A DNA stretch of 64,000 nt from Psoroptes ovis (taxonomy: Eukaryota > Arthropoda > Arachnida > Sarcoptiformes > Psoroptidae): positions 620,001 through 684,000 of the forward strand of contig PQWQ01000025.1 of NCBI GenBank assembly GCA_002943765.1, read 5' to 3'. Under the pieces are notes generated by a model that was not told where the DNA came from, did not search any database, and saw nothing but the letters and a program-made list of their open reading frames with translations. Within the stretch, counting starts at the first letter, position 1, and each line of letters starts with the position of its first letter. The position numbers and the translations under genes were made by a program. Below, piece after piece: positions 22,393-36,056 of the stretch.

Positions 22393-25300
22393 ATGACAGC
22401 AACTGTTAAACGTGAATTCATAGCTAAATCATATCGGCTATTCAAAGTGTAAGTCTCAATCAAATGTTTATTTAAATCGAAGATGTAACCAGTCCCTATT
22501 TCAAAAATAGTTTGCATCAACATTTGAGCATATTGGACATTGATTTCACCAAGAAAAGGCTTGCCGTAAGTCATATTAATTCGAATGATTTTAATCAGCT
22601 GATTTTTATTGTTTTCAAAAATTACCGTAGGGCTTCACCGAACTACAAATCGTATCGCAAGAAGATGACTTGAAATTCATCCGATTGAATAGTCAACAAT
22701 TGATTATCGATAGTATTTACATTAATGATTATATGTGTGAATTCGAATACAGTGAACCGACAGCTGATATTGTTCAAACAACGGAGAAAAAACGTAAACT
22801 GGATTCGTTTTCAGCCGCACATTATGATGTAATCAAAAGTACCGATCCTGATCTTGGTAATGGGGAACTGATTATCAAAGTTCCCGAGCTTTCCGATATC
22901 AAATCATTGATATTAGAACGAAAAACATTCTCAGTGAATATTTCCTATTATTTGGATAATCCTAAGGGTGGCATATATTTCAATGTACAAACACCTGATG
23001 ATGAATCGAATGATGGCGATGATGACGGTCAATTTGTCCCACACTTGTTCACATATGAACGTTCAAATGGATCTAGACTTTGGTTTCCATGTGTTGATTC
23101 ATATTGTGAATCATGTACTTGGACTATTTTGATCAATTGTGATGATGATCAAACTGCCATTTCGTCTGGTGAACTGGTAGAAGTCGTCCATTGTCCAACG
23201 AAGAAAAAGAAACGTTTCTATTACCAGCTACAAGTCCCTACATCAGCATCAAACATCGGTTTGGTCGTTGGTCAATTTACACCGATAGTCCATCCGGACA
23301 TGCATGAAGTTGTACATTTTTGTTTCCCATCACTGAAATCACTGCTATTGGATACTTGTGGCAGTACACATCGTATATTCGAATATTACGAAGACATGTT
23401 GAATACCCGATATCCATATTCAACATATAAACAAGTATTTGTTGACAATTTAGATTGTAAATATATCTCATATGCTACGCTCTCCATATTTTCAATCAAT
23501 TTACTGCATTCAAAACATATCATTGAACAAACATATTTAACTCGGAAAATATTGGCCAAAGCGATTGCTGAACAATATTTTGGTTGTTTCATATCGATGC
23601 AATCATGTCCCGATTCATGGTTGGTACGTGGTATTGCTGGTTTCCTTGCATATGACTATTATAAGAAAGCATTTGGTAATAATGAATATCGTTTTCAAGT
23701 GAAAGAATTGATGAAAAAAGTGATTGAATATGAACGAAAATTTCGGCCGATCATATTGGATCCATCGCATAAAGCTTACAAGGAAAAAGATTATTTTCAT
23801 ATAAAAAATTTTCATACTTGGTCCCCATTATATGATCGTATGCATCGTATCAAAAGCTTTTTGATTATGAGAATGTTGGAAAATTATCTGGGCCGTGCTC
23901 TACTGTTGCAAGTATTCAACAAAATGCTGTCCCTAGCTCAAATTGCTATCACACAGAAATATAATTCAAATACTTGGCATCATCTATATGCATCTACTGG
24001 TAGTTTCATATGGGCCATTTCGACCGTAACTGGTAAAAATATCGATACTTTCCTAAAACAATGGGTATTTCAAGGTGGTCATGTTAAACTAACCGGATCA
24101 TTTGTATTTCATCGTCGTCGTAATACAGTACAGCTGGAAATACGACAAACTTATGTAAACAAGACTGGTATTTGGCAATATTTGGGCCCGCTGATGATTT
24201 GGCTCCAAGAATTGGATGGAACATTTAAGCATAATTTACAAATTGAAGATTCGATTTCCAAGCACGACATTGTTTGTCATTCGAAAAGTCGTCGTAATAA
24301 AAAAAAGAAAATTCCACTTTGTACTGGCGAAGAAATTGATATGGACCTATCAGCCATGGACCAAGATTCACCTGTTCTATGGCTTCGAATCGATCCCGAA
24401 ATGAATCTACTGCGGGAAGTGGTACTGGAACAACCAGATTATCAATGGCAATATCAACTTCGATATGAACGTGATATCATTGCCCAGCTGGATTCGTTGG
24501 CCATTTTAGACAATTATGCCACCAATACTGGCATACGTAATACCCTGCTAGAAATCCTAAACAATGATCAAATATTTTATAGGGTACGATGTGAAACTGC
24601 ATTTTGTCTCTGCCGAGTCGCGAACAAAGTCGGTATGTCACAATGGAACGGACCACAAACAATGATCAAACTGTTTCGCAAACTCTTTGGTTCGCCTTCA
24701 TGTCCCCACATTGTACGAATGAATAATTTCAGCAATTTCAAAATGTATTTCATACAAAAATCTTTGATCGTCGCTATGGCTAGTCTCCGTACCGAGCATG
24801 GTATTTGTCCAAGTGAAATCTTGCGATTTTTGCTGGAGCTATTCAAACATAATGATAATTCTCGGAATAAATTCAGTGATGCTTATTTCCGTGCTGCTAT
24901 GATTGATGCCCTTGCTGAAACTGTCACGCCAGTTGCCATAACACCGATTTTCACCTCGAATAATCTATCTGATATTGTATCGCAAGACACCAAGAATATT
25001 CTGGAAGAAATTGTGCGTTTCTTTAATTTGGATAAATTGCTGCCATCATACAAACATGTGGTCACTGTCTCCTGTTTGAAAGCATTTCGTAATCTACAAA
25101 AAATGGGTCATTTACCTGCTAATCCACAAATATTTCGTTGCCATACATCGCCGTATTGTTTTGTTGATGTCCGCAAAAAGGCTATTGAAATATTGATCGA
25201 TATAATACGTGCTGAATCACGTAAAGACGAATTAGATTTCCTTCTGAATATGGCTGTCAATGATTCTAATCCTGATATCAGATATTTCATCCTCAAAAAA

Positions 25301-26283
25301 ATGATAATAAATCCACCATTTTCTTATCAAAATGAATTTGATGAAAATAAATTGGACACAGAAGAACTGGTCGAACGTTTATGGACATTAATGAATGGAC
25401 ATTTTTCGTGTGAATCAAAGCTACGATGTGCTATTGTCGATCTGTATTTTGTCCTTTATGGACGTGAAAGACCCAAGTGTTTACCGAAACCAGAGGTATT
25501 TTCCCAGATCTCAAATTTTCAAATAATTCAATTAACCTCTTTCTTTATTTTTCGCAGTTTTCATTCGTATTAAATATAAAGGATAAAAAACCTTTGGACC
25601 CTGAGCTAGCAGTGAATAATGAATCAATTAATGATGTCAGTCAAGCCAACAACATAAGACCAATCACCACTGCTGAAGAACTATTCGATCGTATCAAAGA
25701 CAAACCACCCGTCCAAGATTATCATTTTAATTCGCCTACGGCCCCAACAACTGCTGACAATATGACTGATAATAATAATTCAGCCACGATTGAATCGATG
25801 AACATTAAACAAGAAAATTTGGAATTTGAACCGATGATGGCGGCGGCGGCAGGCGTAAAACGTAAAGAATCATCTGAGAGTAAATTAGTTGGCGATAATA
25901 ATGATGATGATATCGCTAAGTCATTGATGAGTAGTAGTGTTTCATCACCTTCTCAATCATCATCGTCGACAATCCCGACGATAAGTATCCGGATGAAAGG
26001 TGATCCATTTTGTATAAAAACAATGACCGAAGCATCATCATCGAATGATTTCCATCATCAACAAACGATAGTTTCGCCCCATAAAAAACATCATAAAGAC
26101 GATCAACATCATCGAATGGCATTCGGTCAGGATCACCAGGAGATGAAGGAACATAAATTGATGAATAAAGAAAAACATCATAAAGATAAGAAGAAGAAAA
26201 AGAAAAAGAAAAAAAAGAAACAAAAACATAAACATAAACACAAAGATAGAACACATTCGGCTGAACAAGAAATGAATGAATGA
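22393..26283 (+). CDS. TAF2: Transcription initiation factor TFIID subunit 2
   Basis: TFIID subunit (TAFII150) that contacts promoter DNA near the initiator. Exons: 22393-22448, 22493-22565, 22631-25495, 25558-26283, giving 1,239 residues with consistent phases. The body is the M1-aminopeptidase-like fold typical of TAF2, catalytically inactive: no HExxH motif is seen. Conserved blocks include PDLGNGELIIKVP, GSRLWFPCVDSYCE, HDIVCHSKSRRNKKKKIP, EIDMDLSAMDQDSP and NKFSDAYFRAAMIDALA. The C-terminus is a His/Lys-rich tail (HKDKKKKKKK, KHKHKHKD), matching the tail of human TAF2. Exon 2 uses the acceptor at 22492; a later AG in the same region would put a TGA in frame. Confidence 0.97.
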
Positions 26284-26436
26284 AATTTGAATTTTTTGAA
26301 AATTCAAATTTCAATGTTTACACATTGCAAGTTACACTAATATTGTGCATCTTATTAATTTATTACTTTAAATGTTTTTTGTGAAGATTTATGACCTTTT
26401 TTAAAACATTCAAATGATGAAAACACAGCTTGAGAA

Positions 26437-27947
26437 ATGACAAATTTAATAAGATTGATTTGTAAGAATCTTCGATGTAAAAATCCAAATTTATTTTCAA
26501 TTTTGAGCAAATGTGAAAACAATAATCTCTTCATTTTACCTCGACGAAATGTATCGATAACCAAATGTTTATTTGAAGGTTAGTACCTTGATATAAAACT
26601 GATTGATTGAGTTTAATTGGTTCATATTTATTTTCAGAAAAATCGGTGAAAATGCCTGCCTTATCACCGACAATGACAGCCGGAACGATTGTTAAATGGC
26701 ACAAAAATGAAGGTGATAAAATTGCTGCTGGTGACATTTTGTGTGAAGTACAAACTGACAAAGCAGTGGTCGCATATGAATTTGATGATGATGCTGTCTT
26801 GGCCAAGATTATTGTCGACGAAAATTCTTCAGAAATTCAAGTTGGCGAATTGATTGCGATCGTTTGTGATGAAGATGATGATTGGAAGAATGTTAAGGTC
26901 CCCGATAAGCAACCTGATGCTTCAGCGAAAACATCAGCTGATGCTAAAGCAGTCGAAGCTTCCGAATCTGACCGGCCGATTGATTTGGGAAAATTGAAAA
27001 TAAGTCCCAGCGCCAGAAATCTGATTGACCAATATGGTATCGATACCGCCACCGTGCAACCTACAGGTAATCGTGGTGTCATGATGAAAGAAGATGTTTT
27101 GAATTTTATTCAAAAAAATGGTCTTCAGCCCAAAGATTTGTCTTCGATGACCACCTCAACTACAACGACTTTAACAGCTGAGAAACCTAGCAAAGCTCCT
27201 AAGTCTGCTGAATCGCCATTCACCGACATTGAACTGTCAAATATGCGTCGAACAATAGCCAAACGTTTGACAGAATCAAAATCAACAATACCACATGCAT
27301 ATATGCGTATCAAATGCTCGACTGATGCCCTGTTGGAGCTCCGAAAATATTTCAAACAAAAATCTGTCCCAGTTTCATTGAACGATATGATTGTCAAAGC
27401 AGCAGCGCTAGCACTACGACAAACACCAGCAATGAATTGTCAATGGGACGCTCAAACCGAAACAATTAAATTGATTTCAGATATCGATGTATCGATTGCA
27501 GTAGCGACACCTACCGGCCTAATAACACCGATCATCCGCAATGCTAATCGTCTAACGCTGGAAGAAATTGGTGAAACATCAAAACAACTGATAAATAAGG
27601 CCAAAGATGGTAAACTACAGCCCCATGAATTTGTTGGCGGAACATTTTCCATATCAAATTTGGGCATGTTTGATATTGATCACTTTGTTGGGGTCATCAA
27701 TCCACCACAAGCTGCAATTCTAGCTGTCGGTGCTTCAAGACGACGCTTCATTTGCAGCGAAAATGATGACACCAATTTCAATGTATTCAATCAAACCATT
27801 ATGTCACTATCATATGATACAAGAGCTATCGATGAAGAATTAGCTGCGTGTTTCTTGGAAAATTTACGTAATAATTTGGCCGATAAACAGCTGTTATTAA
27901 CATCTGATGGTTCCACCACTAATCGCCGGTTATCATCATTTATTTAA
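26437..27947 (+). CDS. PDHX: Pyruvate dehydrogenase protein X component (E3-binding protein)
   Basis: Mitochondrial E3BP that tethers dihydrolipoyl dehydrogenase to the pyruvate dehydrogenase core. Two exons, 26437-26578 and 26638-27947, give 483 residues (human 501). Exon 1 encodes a basic, Ser/Asn-rich presequence without acidic residues for about 28 positions. One lipoyl domain follows (MPALSPTM, lipoyl Lys about 89 in VQTDKAVVAYE), then a peripheral-subunit-binding domain (ISPSARNLIDQYGID) and a 2-oxoacid acyltransferase domain (RRTIAKRLTESKSTIPHAY, FSISNLGMFDIDHF). Where E2 enzymes carry the catalytic HxxxDG motif this protein reads YDTRAIDEELA, so the His and Asp-Gly are missing, as in PDHX; this separates it from DLAT. 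The start is 154 bp after TAF2. Confidence 0.94.
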
Positions 27948-28048
27948 AAATTTTGGAATTTGAAATTTTCACAAGAAAAAAACCAAATTAATACAATGAA
28001 AGTTTCACAGTCATTGATTCACAATACTGTATGTGTATAAACTTTGGG

Positions 28049-28054
28049 AATAAA
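28049..28054 (+). terminator. Polyadenylation signal of PDHX
   Basis: AATAAA about 100 bp after the PDHX stop codon. Confidence 0.55.
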
Positions 28055-28869
28055 ATTGTTTTTCATTCATTCGCAAAAAATCGATTTTTGATCGACACAG
28101 AGAAGTGAGTGAGTGAGGCACACAGAAAAATGAATCAAATTGGTGACGCATACAAAGGCGAGCTTTTAAAACTTAATGCACACAAAAAAATGACTCAAAG
28201 TTCTGTTGTTTTTTTTTTCTGCTGATATTTTCACCACTGATCGTGGTGGTAGTAGTGTCCCGCCCTGTTTGGATTTGTGATTTGATTGGCATTTCGATCA
28301 TTCAAAAAGATGTTGTTGATGCTGGTTGGTGGTGGCCACCAAAAAAAAACACTGAAATGATTCGATTTTCGAATTTTTTTATTTTTGTTTACATTTTTTT
28401 GGTCTTCAAAACGTTCGAAATTGTGAAACTTTTAAATAATTAATTTTGAATTTGTGACTAATCACTACGCAACCCTACACTGTGAAAACATTTTTTTGGT
28501 TTGTTTTTATTCCTGGAATTTTTTCCAAAGTGAATTATGAAATTTTGTGACCAACAAAAATAATTCCCTTTTAACTTGTGACATTCGAAAAGCATCAAAG
28601 TAACAAAATTCGAGCCAAACCCATCTGATTGTTTTGTTTTTTCGGTGAGTTTTTCAACTTTGAGATTTTTTTATTTAATTCCACCGATTGATTGATTTGA
28701 TTGATTGATTGATTGATGTTTGATTGATTTTGATTGTGTGACACATTTTCAATTAGTTAAAATCGAATCCTTTCGAACGAATCAATAAAATCGAATTTTA
28801 TCGTTTTTTATTTTGTTCGAATTTCGAATTCTAAGAAGAATTTTTTGAGCTATCAAAAAGATATGATTT

Positions 28870-28975
28870 TTTCAGGCTGTCTGAAAAGTTATGGCCGATT
28901 TTCATAAACAACTAATCTTTTTGATGAACAACACTCGATTGTGATTAAGCCGAATGAACTTTTCGAACAATCTAT
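28870..28975 (-). mobile_element. MITE family A, copy 24 (with internal insertion)
   Basis: GGCTGTCTGAAAAGTTATGG at left, CTTTTCGAACAATC at right. About 20 extra bases, partly repeating an AACAAC motif, lengthen the middle. Confidence 0.78.
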
Positions 28976-29416
28976 TATAATTTTTGATTATTTAAATTAT
29001 CATTGAGATTTGATTGCTTGAATGATAAATTAGTGATATTTGATTTCCATTTTTTTTCTCTTTGGCCAAATAACTGTTCAAAGAAAGCCTTGAAATTTCC
29101 ACGACATATTTTTCGAATGTTTTTTTTTCCTCTCTGAAAAATTCGAAAATCGAATGTCGGTTTTTCATTCAAATTTTGCAGATTTTTTGTTTTCAAAACA
29201 TTCCGCTAAGCCCACATCACCACAGCAATACACACCTGTCATTGTTTCGGTTTTTTTCATTTTGTTTTGATTTTGCCGATTGAAAACCTTTGAAAATTTT
29301 TCCAATGTTTTTTTGTTTATGTTTTTTTGAATGAGGCAGAAGCGCCGTTTGTTGTTCATTGATTGATTTTCCATGTGAAACAAATTGAATTTTTCATCAC
29401 GAATCAACAAAAAATT

Positions 29417-29499
29417 TTAGATTGTCCGAAAAGTTCATTCGGCTTAATCAATAGAGTTGCTCTTGAAAATCGGGCATAACTTTCCGGACAACAACCTAA
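29417..29499 (+). mobile_element. MITE family A, copy 25
   Basis: GATTGTCCGAAAAGTTCATT at left, CTTTCCGGACAACAACCTAA at right, then TA. Confidence 0.87.
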
Positions 29500-29681
29500 T
29501 AAATGCATCTGTTTGTTTTTTGAGCTAATTATGATTAAACAAACAAAGATTAATGGCGATTTGAAGAACAAAACAAAAGAAAAATAATTAAAACAAGAAC
29601 AAATATTTAATTAATTGCTGCTTTCGACTCCCCGAATTTTGGTGCATGTTCATTTAATGAATTAATTGGTGCAAATAATAC

Positions 29682-29799
29682 CAAGTTTAAAGTTTTAATT
29701 TGTAGTTTTAAAATTGAATTTCGTAGTTTTGAATTGAATTTTATACTGCAAAATTACGAAATTTAATTTTAAAACTACGAATTAAAACTTTAAACCTTG
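29682..29799. repeat. Palindromic repeat family D, copy 1
   Basis: About 118 bp imperfect inverted repeat. The left arm contains AAAGTTTTAATTTGTAGTTT and the right arm AAACTACGAATTAAAACTTT; the tips are CCAAG and CCTTG. A longer relative lies in an intron of the 4.1 gene. Confidence 0.8.
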
Positions 29800-29993
29800 C
29801 CAATGAAAACAGAGCCACATCCAAAAGTATTCGATTTTTTGTTTGTTTGATTAATTAATTGATTGATTGATTAATATTTCTGTTTATTTTGTGAATTAAT
29901 CCGATGAAACACTGACCAAGTATGTAGGGATATACATATGGATTACATCAAAAAATATGATACTTTATTCATCTGTTATTGATCATATATTTG

Positions 29994-30075
29994 TTTAGCT
30001 TAGCCGAAAAGTTTATTCAGCTTAATAAATAGAGTTTTCTCATGAAAATCGGTCAAAACTTTCTTGACAACCAAA
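29994..30075 (+). mobile_element. MITE family A, copy 26 (degenerate)
   Basis: TTAGCCGAAAAGTTTATTCA at left and CTTTCTTGACAACC at right; more mutated than most copies. Confidence 0.72.
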
Positions 30076-30198
30076 TATTTGCGTAATGTGAAAGAGATGT
30101 CATTTGATTCTTTGAGTGAGCCTCGTCGTATTAATCGCTAAGACGTTCGAAATTCGTTTATGAACTCTCTTTGAACGTAGTTTCAACGTATCTATTTA

Positions 30199-30281
30199 TT
30201 AGGTTGTCCGAAAAGTTCATTCCGCTTAATCACGATAGAGGTGTTCATGAAAATTGGCCAAAACTTTTCTGACAACCAAAA
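30199..30281 (+). mobile_element. MITE family A, copy 27
   Basis: TTAGGTTGTCCGAAAAGTTC at left, CTTTTCTGACAACC at right, TA on both sides. Confidence 0.87.
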
Positions 30282-30727
30282 TAATTAAAATTATTGAAAT
30301 AATTACTTTTATTTATTAATTATCATTACAATTTGGTTTCACCTGAATTTTTTCACCTAAAACTAAAAAAGAATTAATGGTCTGCAAATTTTGAATTCAA
30401 AATTTTCCAAAATTGATTCAGTGTGGTGAACAACAAATCTCAGGAATTATTCTTCTATTTCCACTGGGCTTGGCCCCATTTTATTCATTAGAATTTAGGT
30501 ATTTATTCATAATTATTGTTGCATATGTTTGTCTAATCCACCATCTGGATGGGCAGCAAATGATGATCGAGGGGGATGTATTTTTTTGGTTGGTTTTTGG
30601 GTGACTTGTGAATTGATTCGATTTTTAGAGTCGCCCATCGAATACTAATCAATTATTCATTTGGACCCGATAAGAATGTTCGAATTTTATTTGATCAAAC
30701 CCTTTACCATTTCAGATAATCAAAAAA

Positions 30728-33700
30728 ATGGCTGAAGGCGATTCCATAACAATGGAACAGCCAACATCCGACGCATCGACAGCTGATATTAGCCGTGATC
30801 ATCAAGATATGAATGGCCACCAAGAGCGATCTCCATCACGTAGCGCTGGTACTGGGACCGGTGGTGCGGGGAAAAAATCCAAGTCCCCCACTAATGCTGC
30901 AAACGGCGGTGGTGGTGGTAAACGGGGAAGCCGTTCAAGTTTAGCACAAATACAAGTGATCATGTTGGATGATGAAGAATTTACTTGTCAAATTGATGTA
31001 AGTCTGTTCCTTAGAGAATTTGATGAATTGGTCCTAATTACAATCGATTACTAAACCTAGAAAAATGCCCGAGGTGAAGATGTGTTCAATAAAGTATGTG
31101 ATTATCTAAACTTACTCGAAAAAGATTATTTTGGCCTTTCATTTCGTGAAAATGATGATTCAAGGGTAAGTCTATTGATTGTAATTAGGCCTCATTATAA
31201 TCTTATGACACTTGATTATCCTCTTAGAATTGGTTAAATCTAGAAAAACGAATTGGAAAACAATTAAGAAGTAAGTCTTTGATTGATTGAATGAATGAAT
31301 GGCCCTTGTTTGATTAATTCGAATTTTTTTGGCCCCTCATAGACACATCATGGCTGCTACGTTTCGAAGTCAAATTCTATCCCCCTGACCCTACACAGCT
31401 ACATGAAGATATTACCCGTTATTTAGTTTGTCTACAAATTCGCAAAGATATTCTATCGGGCCGTATACCATGTTCATTTGTTACACATGCCATCCTCGGG
31501 TCTTATTTGGCTCAATCTGAACTCGGTGATTTCGATGCCGAAGAACATGATGACCAAGGACGCTATTTGAGTGTACTGCATTTTGCACCAAATCAAACAG
31601 CTGAATTGTTGGAAAAAGTATGCGAACTCCACAAACAACATCGTGGAATGGCATCGGATGAAGCCGACATTCAGTACTTGGAAAATGCCAAAAAGCTAGC
31701 CATGTATGGCATTGATTTGCATCCGGCCAAAGAACAATCAGGTCTTGACATTATGATTGGTGTATCATCATCAGGTTTGCACGTATTTCGTGACCGTCTA
31801 CGCATTAATCGTTTTGCATGGCCAAAAATATTGAAAATTTCATATAAACGTAATAATTTTTACATAAAAATTCGTCCTGGTGAATTTGAACAATATGAAT
31901 CGACCCTCGGATTCAAACTAGCGAATCATCGTTCAGCCAAACGCTTGTGGAAAACATGTGTTGAACATCATACATTTTTCCGCTTGATGCAACCAGAACC
32001 ACCGCCCAAAACTAAACTATTTTTCCCACGTTTTGGTTCGAAATTTCGTTATTCCGGTAAAACACATTATCAAACAAAATTGGCCAGCGATCTCATTGAT
32101 CGTCCTGCTGTCAATTTTCGCCGTTCACTTAGTTCACGACATTTGACCAATGCAAGCAGATCTGTTGATGGTGGTAAGTTCGATTTTTGATTTTTTGTTG
32201 TGAAAATTTATACCTCGAAAATTGTGTTTGTGTATGAATTTTTGGTACCAAAGAGCGTTATCGCTCATCACCAGCTCTTCGTTCATCATCAATCGATCAA
32301 GATACGATTAAACGATCATCAAGAATGGATTCATCATCAACAAAAATGAATAAATTTGCCGCATCGACGACGAATGGCAGTGGTGGTGGTGGTGGCAGTA
32401 ATGTAGCGACGGCTAATACCACCACCACTTCTACTACTGCTGCTAAATATCATTTACAAGGTCGGTTGGTGTCTTCAATCGTGAAATTCAATTCGATTCG
32501 AATTTCGAATGATTTGAATGAATGATAATTCTGCTTATTTTGGCTTATTATGTGGAAATATTTCATTCTTTCATTGCTTATCTATTCTATTGGAGTGTGG
32601 GTTTTTACTCGTCTTATATTTCAAATACAAGGATTTCAAGTTTTAATTCGTAGTTTTGAAATTAATTTTCGTAATTTTCAAGTTGATTTTCATAGTTTTT
32701 AATGCAATTTTATGCTGTAAAATTACGAAATATAATTTAAAAACTACGAAAATTAATTTTAAAACTCCGAATTTAAACTTGAAACCTTGTATATCTAAAT
32801 ATACATACACCTTTCATTTATGGTGTTTTGGTGTCTTTCAAACATTCAATTTCAGTGCTTGTTCATTTTCAAAACTTGGGCGTCATTCTCCATATGTTTT
32901 CATTTGACTTTATCACTGTGTTTATTCGATTGATTTGTGTGTCTATTTTGACCCAGTGAATTAACCTTTATTTGCAATCTTTATTCACCTTCAGGAACAC
33001 CGAAATCTGCATATGAAAGTTCAACATTGGATCGTTCGCCCCGATCCAAAGCACGACATTCACAGCAACAACAATCGACCAATTCTATGGAAACATTGCC
33101 ATTGTCCCAAGTGACCAGTAATAGACATTCGGCAGCATTTACAACCCCAGCATCAACAGTGACAAGTCCAACATCGCCAACATCTTCAGACCCTACTAAA
33201 AAATCAACAACAACACCACAACAACGAAAACCAGTTGGCGGCATAGCTGTATTACCACCAATGGAAATGAAACGTATCGAAGATCAAAGACGTCAAACGA
33301 CATCGTCACCATTGGATTCGAAATCACCAACAACATCTGATGAGGTATTTGTTTGTGTGTTTGTATTGGGGCCAAGCGGGGTACCTGAGCTCGGTACCTG
33401 TTTGATTGTTTTGATTAATTTTGATTTTTTCAAATTTTGATTTTGCATGTGTTTTAATTAGTTTTTAATTATTTTTTTTGCTTTTTCGAATGTTTTGCCT
33501 TTGTTTTTGAATAACCCTTTCATAATAACCGCTCTTTTGTGTTCTGTGTGTTCCTGAAAGTCTGAAAATGTTCCACGTAAATCAAAACATCGTGAAGAGT
33601 TCTTCAATACAAACGGTTCTGATAAACAAAGAAATGTAGAATCGCCCCTAGGCGATGCCACCAACACGGCTAAATCACCGAATAGTTTTAGTTTTCGTAA

Positions 33701-35825
33701 ATCAACCAAATCACCGTATGTACGCGAATACACCTATAATGATGATTCACCTGAAGCTCCTGTGGTCGGTGGTAGTTTTGATAGTGACCAGCAACAACAA
33801 CGACCCTATGGCCAACAACGTATGATTGATCCACGTGAACATGGTTTTAATTATATGGACGGTGGTAGTGGTACTGGTGCCGGAAATATGCCTACATCTC
33901 CTCGAAGTGGTGGCGGTGGTGGTGGTCAATCGCGCCAGGTTACCGGTTTAGCTTTCACTTATAGCCCTGAAACAACCGGGCTACCTTATGACCCTGCTGC
34001 ACCTTATTCAAAATCATCATTGCGATCTTCTGCTGCATCACCTTATTCGGCTGCATCAGTTGCCCGGCCTTTGGCCAAATCAAAATCTTCATCGAATGAA
34101 AGTAAACCGAAAACCTCTACGACCACCACCACAACCACACCTGATACATTTGGTAGTGGCCGTTTTTCACGGCAATCAAAAGATTCGAAATTAGAGCAGC
34201 TGTCCAGCGAATCATCATTATCATCTTCATCGTCCAGTTTGGATCAATATGAAAAAGAAAGTTATGCAGAACCAGCGGCCGCAAGTCCCCCGATCGCTAA
34301 AACTGCTCCTGCTGGTGGTGGGGGTAAACATGGCGCCGCTAAACCTCGACCAGCCCTATCGCCTAAACCTCAAATCGTTGATAGTTCCCGGGTATCGTCC
34401 CCTGGTCAACGTTCCGCAAAATCACCACCACCTCCACCCGTTAAACCGAAACCATCATCGATATTTGATTATCATCGAACCCCCCCATCGTCATCATCGC
34501 ATCATGACCCATCCGACGGTGGCTACACTGGACCCAAAATAACACATGCAAGTCGTAAACGTGTCATCACCAATTCGGATGGTTCAACATTCGAAACTGA
34601 AGAAATACTTGAACCATCAGCTATGAATGCAATGACAACCACGACGACCAAGCCCAAAGTTGTGGGTGTTGTACCTTCAACTACAGCCCCAACCTCTCAA
34701 ACACAATCAGTATCGGCAACATATTCACGCACAGATCCGGTATTTTTCTCTCGATTTCTCTTCTAAATTTTACTCTTTGGGCCTTTGGACTCTGTATTTT
34801 TCAGACTATTTTTCTGTGGTTTTCGGCGTTTTTATTAACCCTTTATTTACTTAGTAATTCATTCTTTAATTTCTTTAATTTTTCACTTTTTACTCATTTT
34901 CTACCTCGGTCCGAGTGACAAGTTGACTAATTCATCTATTTTTACCTAAATCACTTAGACAAGATTTCGTCTTAGTGCCCAATCACCATCGCTACCACCA
35001 ACGTATCAGAATCATAGTCAAGATTATAATGCATATTCAAGCACGGAACAAACTGGACCACATTCATCGCAGACAACGAAAATTGTTGAAGCATCCGAAG
35101 AAGATACCAAGGGCTACCATGGCCACAGTTCGGATGGTATCACTAAAACCTTGTATGAAGAACGTACTAAATTGAAACATAAACAAGAAAATGTTATGAC
35201 AGCTGGTTTGGTTGGCGATGGTGGCGATATGGATCCCGGTGTCAAACCGAAATTTGGTGCATTGAACCAACAACAACAACCGAAATCAGTACCGGTCATT
35301 GCTACGGAAACACGTAAAGTAGCCTATACGGAAACTAAGGTAAGTACCTTGATCGGTTTCGATTGTTGCCAATTGATGAATGATTTTCAAGCCCAAATCT
35401 AAGCCCTTCACCCCACCACCGCCACCACAATTTGCCAACGATGATAATGGCATAACGGCTGAAGAATTGCGTTCAATACCGGGCCTAGAAAATGTTGATC
35501 CATCCGATATTATTTCATCGCAAACAATTTCATCGAAAACACGTACAGTCGAAACGATAACCGTAAGTTTTTGTGAATTTTTGAATGGTGCCAATTGGTC
35601 ATTTCGAATCTAATCGAATCATTTTTCCCCAATAACCAGTACAAAATGGAAAAAGATGGCGTAGTGGAGACACGAGTTGAACAAAAAATTACCATACAAT
35701 CAGATGGTGATCCTATTGATCATGATCGAGCATTGGCCGATGCAATACAAGAAGCAACAATGATGAATCCGGATATGACGGTGGAAAAAATTGAAATCCA
35801 ACAGCAATCATCGGTTCAGCCCTAA
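30728..35825 (+). CDS. EPB41: Protein 4.1 / coracle-type FERM protein
   Basis: Membrane-cytoskeleton linker (coracle in Drosophila, septate junctions). Ten exons: 30728-30997, 31061-31165, 31228-31270, 31343-32173, 32254-32460, 32995-33344, 33561-34739, 34959-35339, 35392-35562, 35640-35825; phases agree, 1,240 residues. FERM domain at about 75-350 (YFGLSF, FEVKFYPPDPTQLHEDITRY, SYLAQSELGDFD, RFAWPKILKISYKR, KLWKTCVEHHTFF). The FERM-adjacent region follows (FGSKFRYSGKTHYQT, LIDRPAVNF). A long Ser/Pro/Gly-rich middle leads to the 4.1 C-terminal domain (SKTRTVETIT, GVVETRVEQKITIQ, DHDRALADAIQEATMMNPDM). Introns 5 (534 bp), 6 and 7 are larger; intron 5 contains a palindromic repeat. Alternative splicing of the middle exons is plausible but not shown. 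Confidence 0.94.
32628..32789. repeat. Palindromic repeat family D, copy 2 (intronic)
   Basis: 162-bp imperfect palindrome in intron 5 of the 4.1 gene, flanked by TA on both sides. Tips are CAAGGATTTCAAG and CTTGAAACCTTG; inner arms TTTTAATTCGTAGTTTT and AAAACTCCGAATTTAAA. The TA duplication suggests a mobile foldback element. Confidence 0.82.
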
Positions 35826-36056
35826 GGATGAGACCCGAGAATTAATGACAATTATTATAAACATGTACCTACCACAATCAATCAAAATGACCCAATATTT
35901 ATGACAATTTCGGGACGATATTCTGGGATGCAATCTTTTAGACCACACACAGACACACAGTTACACATTGAAAAGCAACATTTTACATTTACACACAGAT
36001 TTATATTTTGGACAATTTTCTCGATTTATTCCTTCCCTCATTTTTAGTCATTATTA

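Larger units (their letters stand above)
28055..30727. other. Intergenic interval with MITEs and a palindromic repeat
   Basis: No recognisable coding gene. It contains four family A elements and one copy of palindromic family D, with T-rich sequence. The last bases before 30728 (ACCATTTCAG/ATAATC) look like a splice acceptor, so an upstream non-coding exon of the 4.1 gene probably lies here or further left. Confidence 0.55.

Noticed and set aside
26607..27947. Calling the lipoyl-domain protein DLAT (E2) rather than PDHX.
   Set aside because: There is a single lipoyl domain, and the catalytic HxxxDG is replaced by a sequence lacking the His and Asp-Gly.
33387..33398. GAGCTCGGTACC in a 4.1 gene intron matches part of a common cloning polylinker (SacI-KpnI).
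   Set aside because: Only 12 bases match, the flanking bases are not vector sequence, and it forms part of a local GGTACC...GGTACC near-palindrome. Chance is the simpler reading.
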